Shown one piece after another: positions 22,086 to 22,501 of a stretch of DNA of 22,501 bases. The stretch comes from a virus. The stretch spans positions 1 to 22,501 of the IMG/VR virus record IMGVR_UViG_3300047546_000396. The stretch is one strand, 5' to 3'. A program made the position numbers and the translations under genes. Every line of letters starts with the position of its first letter. Within the stretch, counting starts at the first letter, position 1. The notes beneath the pieces are model-generated. The model was not told the origin of the DNA. It was given only the letters and a program-made list of their open reading frames with translations, and searched no databases.

Positions 22086-22501
22086 ATGGCACTTAAATTT
22101 AGACGTGGGACAACCGCACAACAATCAGGTTCGTTAGCATTCGGAGAACCATATGTAAACACAACATTAGGAACGTTGTTAATAGGTGGAGCAAATGGCG
22201 ACATCGTATTATCAGCAGCTGGTACAGGAAGTACTGGAACATTCGGTGAATTAAATGTATCTGGCAATGCATCAATTGGTGGAAACCTTACATTAGGTGG
22301 AGCAATTACAATTGGTGATGCTAGTTCCGATTCAATCAATGTTGTAGCATCATTGAGTTCTTCATTGATACCATCAAATAATAACGCATTTGATTTAGGT
22401 AGTTCTACTTATAAATACAAAGATGCGTATATAGCAGGAAATATTGTTGTAGGTGGTACAGTAGATGGAGTAGATGTTTCCAATTTAAATACATCTGTAT
22501 C
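22086..22501 (+). CDS. Fibre-type protein, 3' truncated by the window end
   Basis: The frame is open from the ATG at 22086 to the last base (138 complete codons). It starts MALKFRRGTTAQQSGSLAFG, then EPYVNTTLGTLLIGGANGD, the same RRG...GE...N...G domain as the other fibres. FGELNVSGNASIGGNLTLGG follows, as in the 205- and 279-residue fibres, and then a block with PSNNNAFDLGSSTYKYKDAY, which parallels NGTIDIGTTSSPWTNIYTTN in the S74 fibre. This SNxxFDLGSSxxxWxxxY type of segment is common upstream of S74 domains, so the missing end may carry one. An A-rich stretch with AAGG lies about 10 bp upstream of the ATG. Confidence 0.78.
   Translation, partial: MALKFRRGTTAQQSGSLAFGEPYVNTTLGTLLIGGANGDIVLSAAGTGSTGTFGELNVSGNASIGGNLTLGGAITIGDASSDSINVVASLSSSLIPSNNNAFDLGSSTYKYKDAYIAGNIVVGGTVDGVDVSNLNTSV

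Overview
The window is 22.5 kb of strongly A+T-rich DNA in which every credible gene lies on the + strand. It is the virion-structure region of a T4-like (contractile-tailed, myovirus-type) phage. The recognisable order is prohead protease (gp21 type), prohead scaffold (gp22 type), major capsid protein (gp23 type), then neck and tail-completion proteins (gp13, gp14, gp15 types), then a long run of paralogous tail-fibre genes. A Bacteroidota host is the best guess. The phage carries a small ribosomal protein bS21 whose start and core look like the Bacteroidota form, and almost none of its genes has a Shine-Dalgarno sequence, as is typical of that phylum. The host assignment is inference; no host gene is present.

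Layout. Positions 1-3941 hold a tightly packed run of small genes: a truncated hypothetical protein, a DUF3008-type protein, an EF-hand-like protein followed by a membrane segment in another frame after an 11-A run, the gp21-type protease, two hypothetical proteins, a DUF5856-like protein and bS21. The run ends at a terminator near 3984-4007. Positions 4127-7010 are a scaffold plus capsid cassette with a structured leader in front and a strong terminator behind. Positions 7124-13703 run without a visible break from the neck proteins through two unknown small proteins to a 979-residue fibre. Positions 13719-22501 hold six more fibre-type genes (209, 840, 205, 279 and 1098 residues, and one cut off by the window end). 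They are built from shared N-terminal domains, short SGSSQ-type and TAS/YTAS-type repeats and a common 'G-D/N-hydrophobic-GTQT' module. The 1098-residue protein ends in a self-cleaving Peptidase_S74 chaperone domain.

How the genes work together. The scaffold and capsid proteins form a prohead that the gp21-type protease matures. The gp13/gp14/gp15-type proteins close the head and join it to the tail, and the fibre genes supply host-recognition appendages. bS21 and the DUF5856-like protein are the non-structural passengers, and bS21 may act on host ribosomes.

Main points for a second look: (i) a probable -1 frameshift (or homopolymer miscall) at A11, 1631-1641, that would join a membrane segment to the EF-hand-like protein; (ii) phage bS21 with no Shine-Dalgarno; (iii) the octamer ATATTTAT in seven of the eight intergenic gaps of 15 bp or more downstream of 3941, apart from the scaffold-capsid junction. 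Its reverse complement is the T4 late-promoter core, pointing the wrong way relative to the genes; (iv) expansion of modular fibre paralogues. No tRNA, CRISPR, insertion sequence, integrase or polymerase gene was seen.
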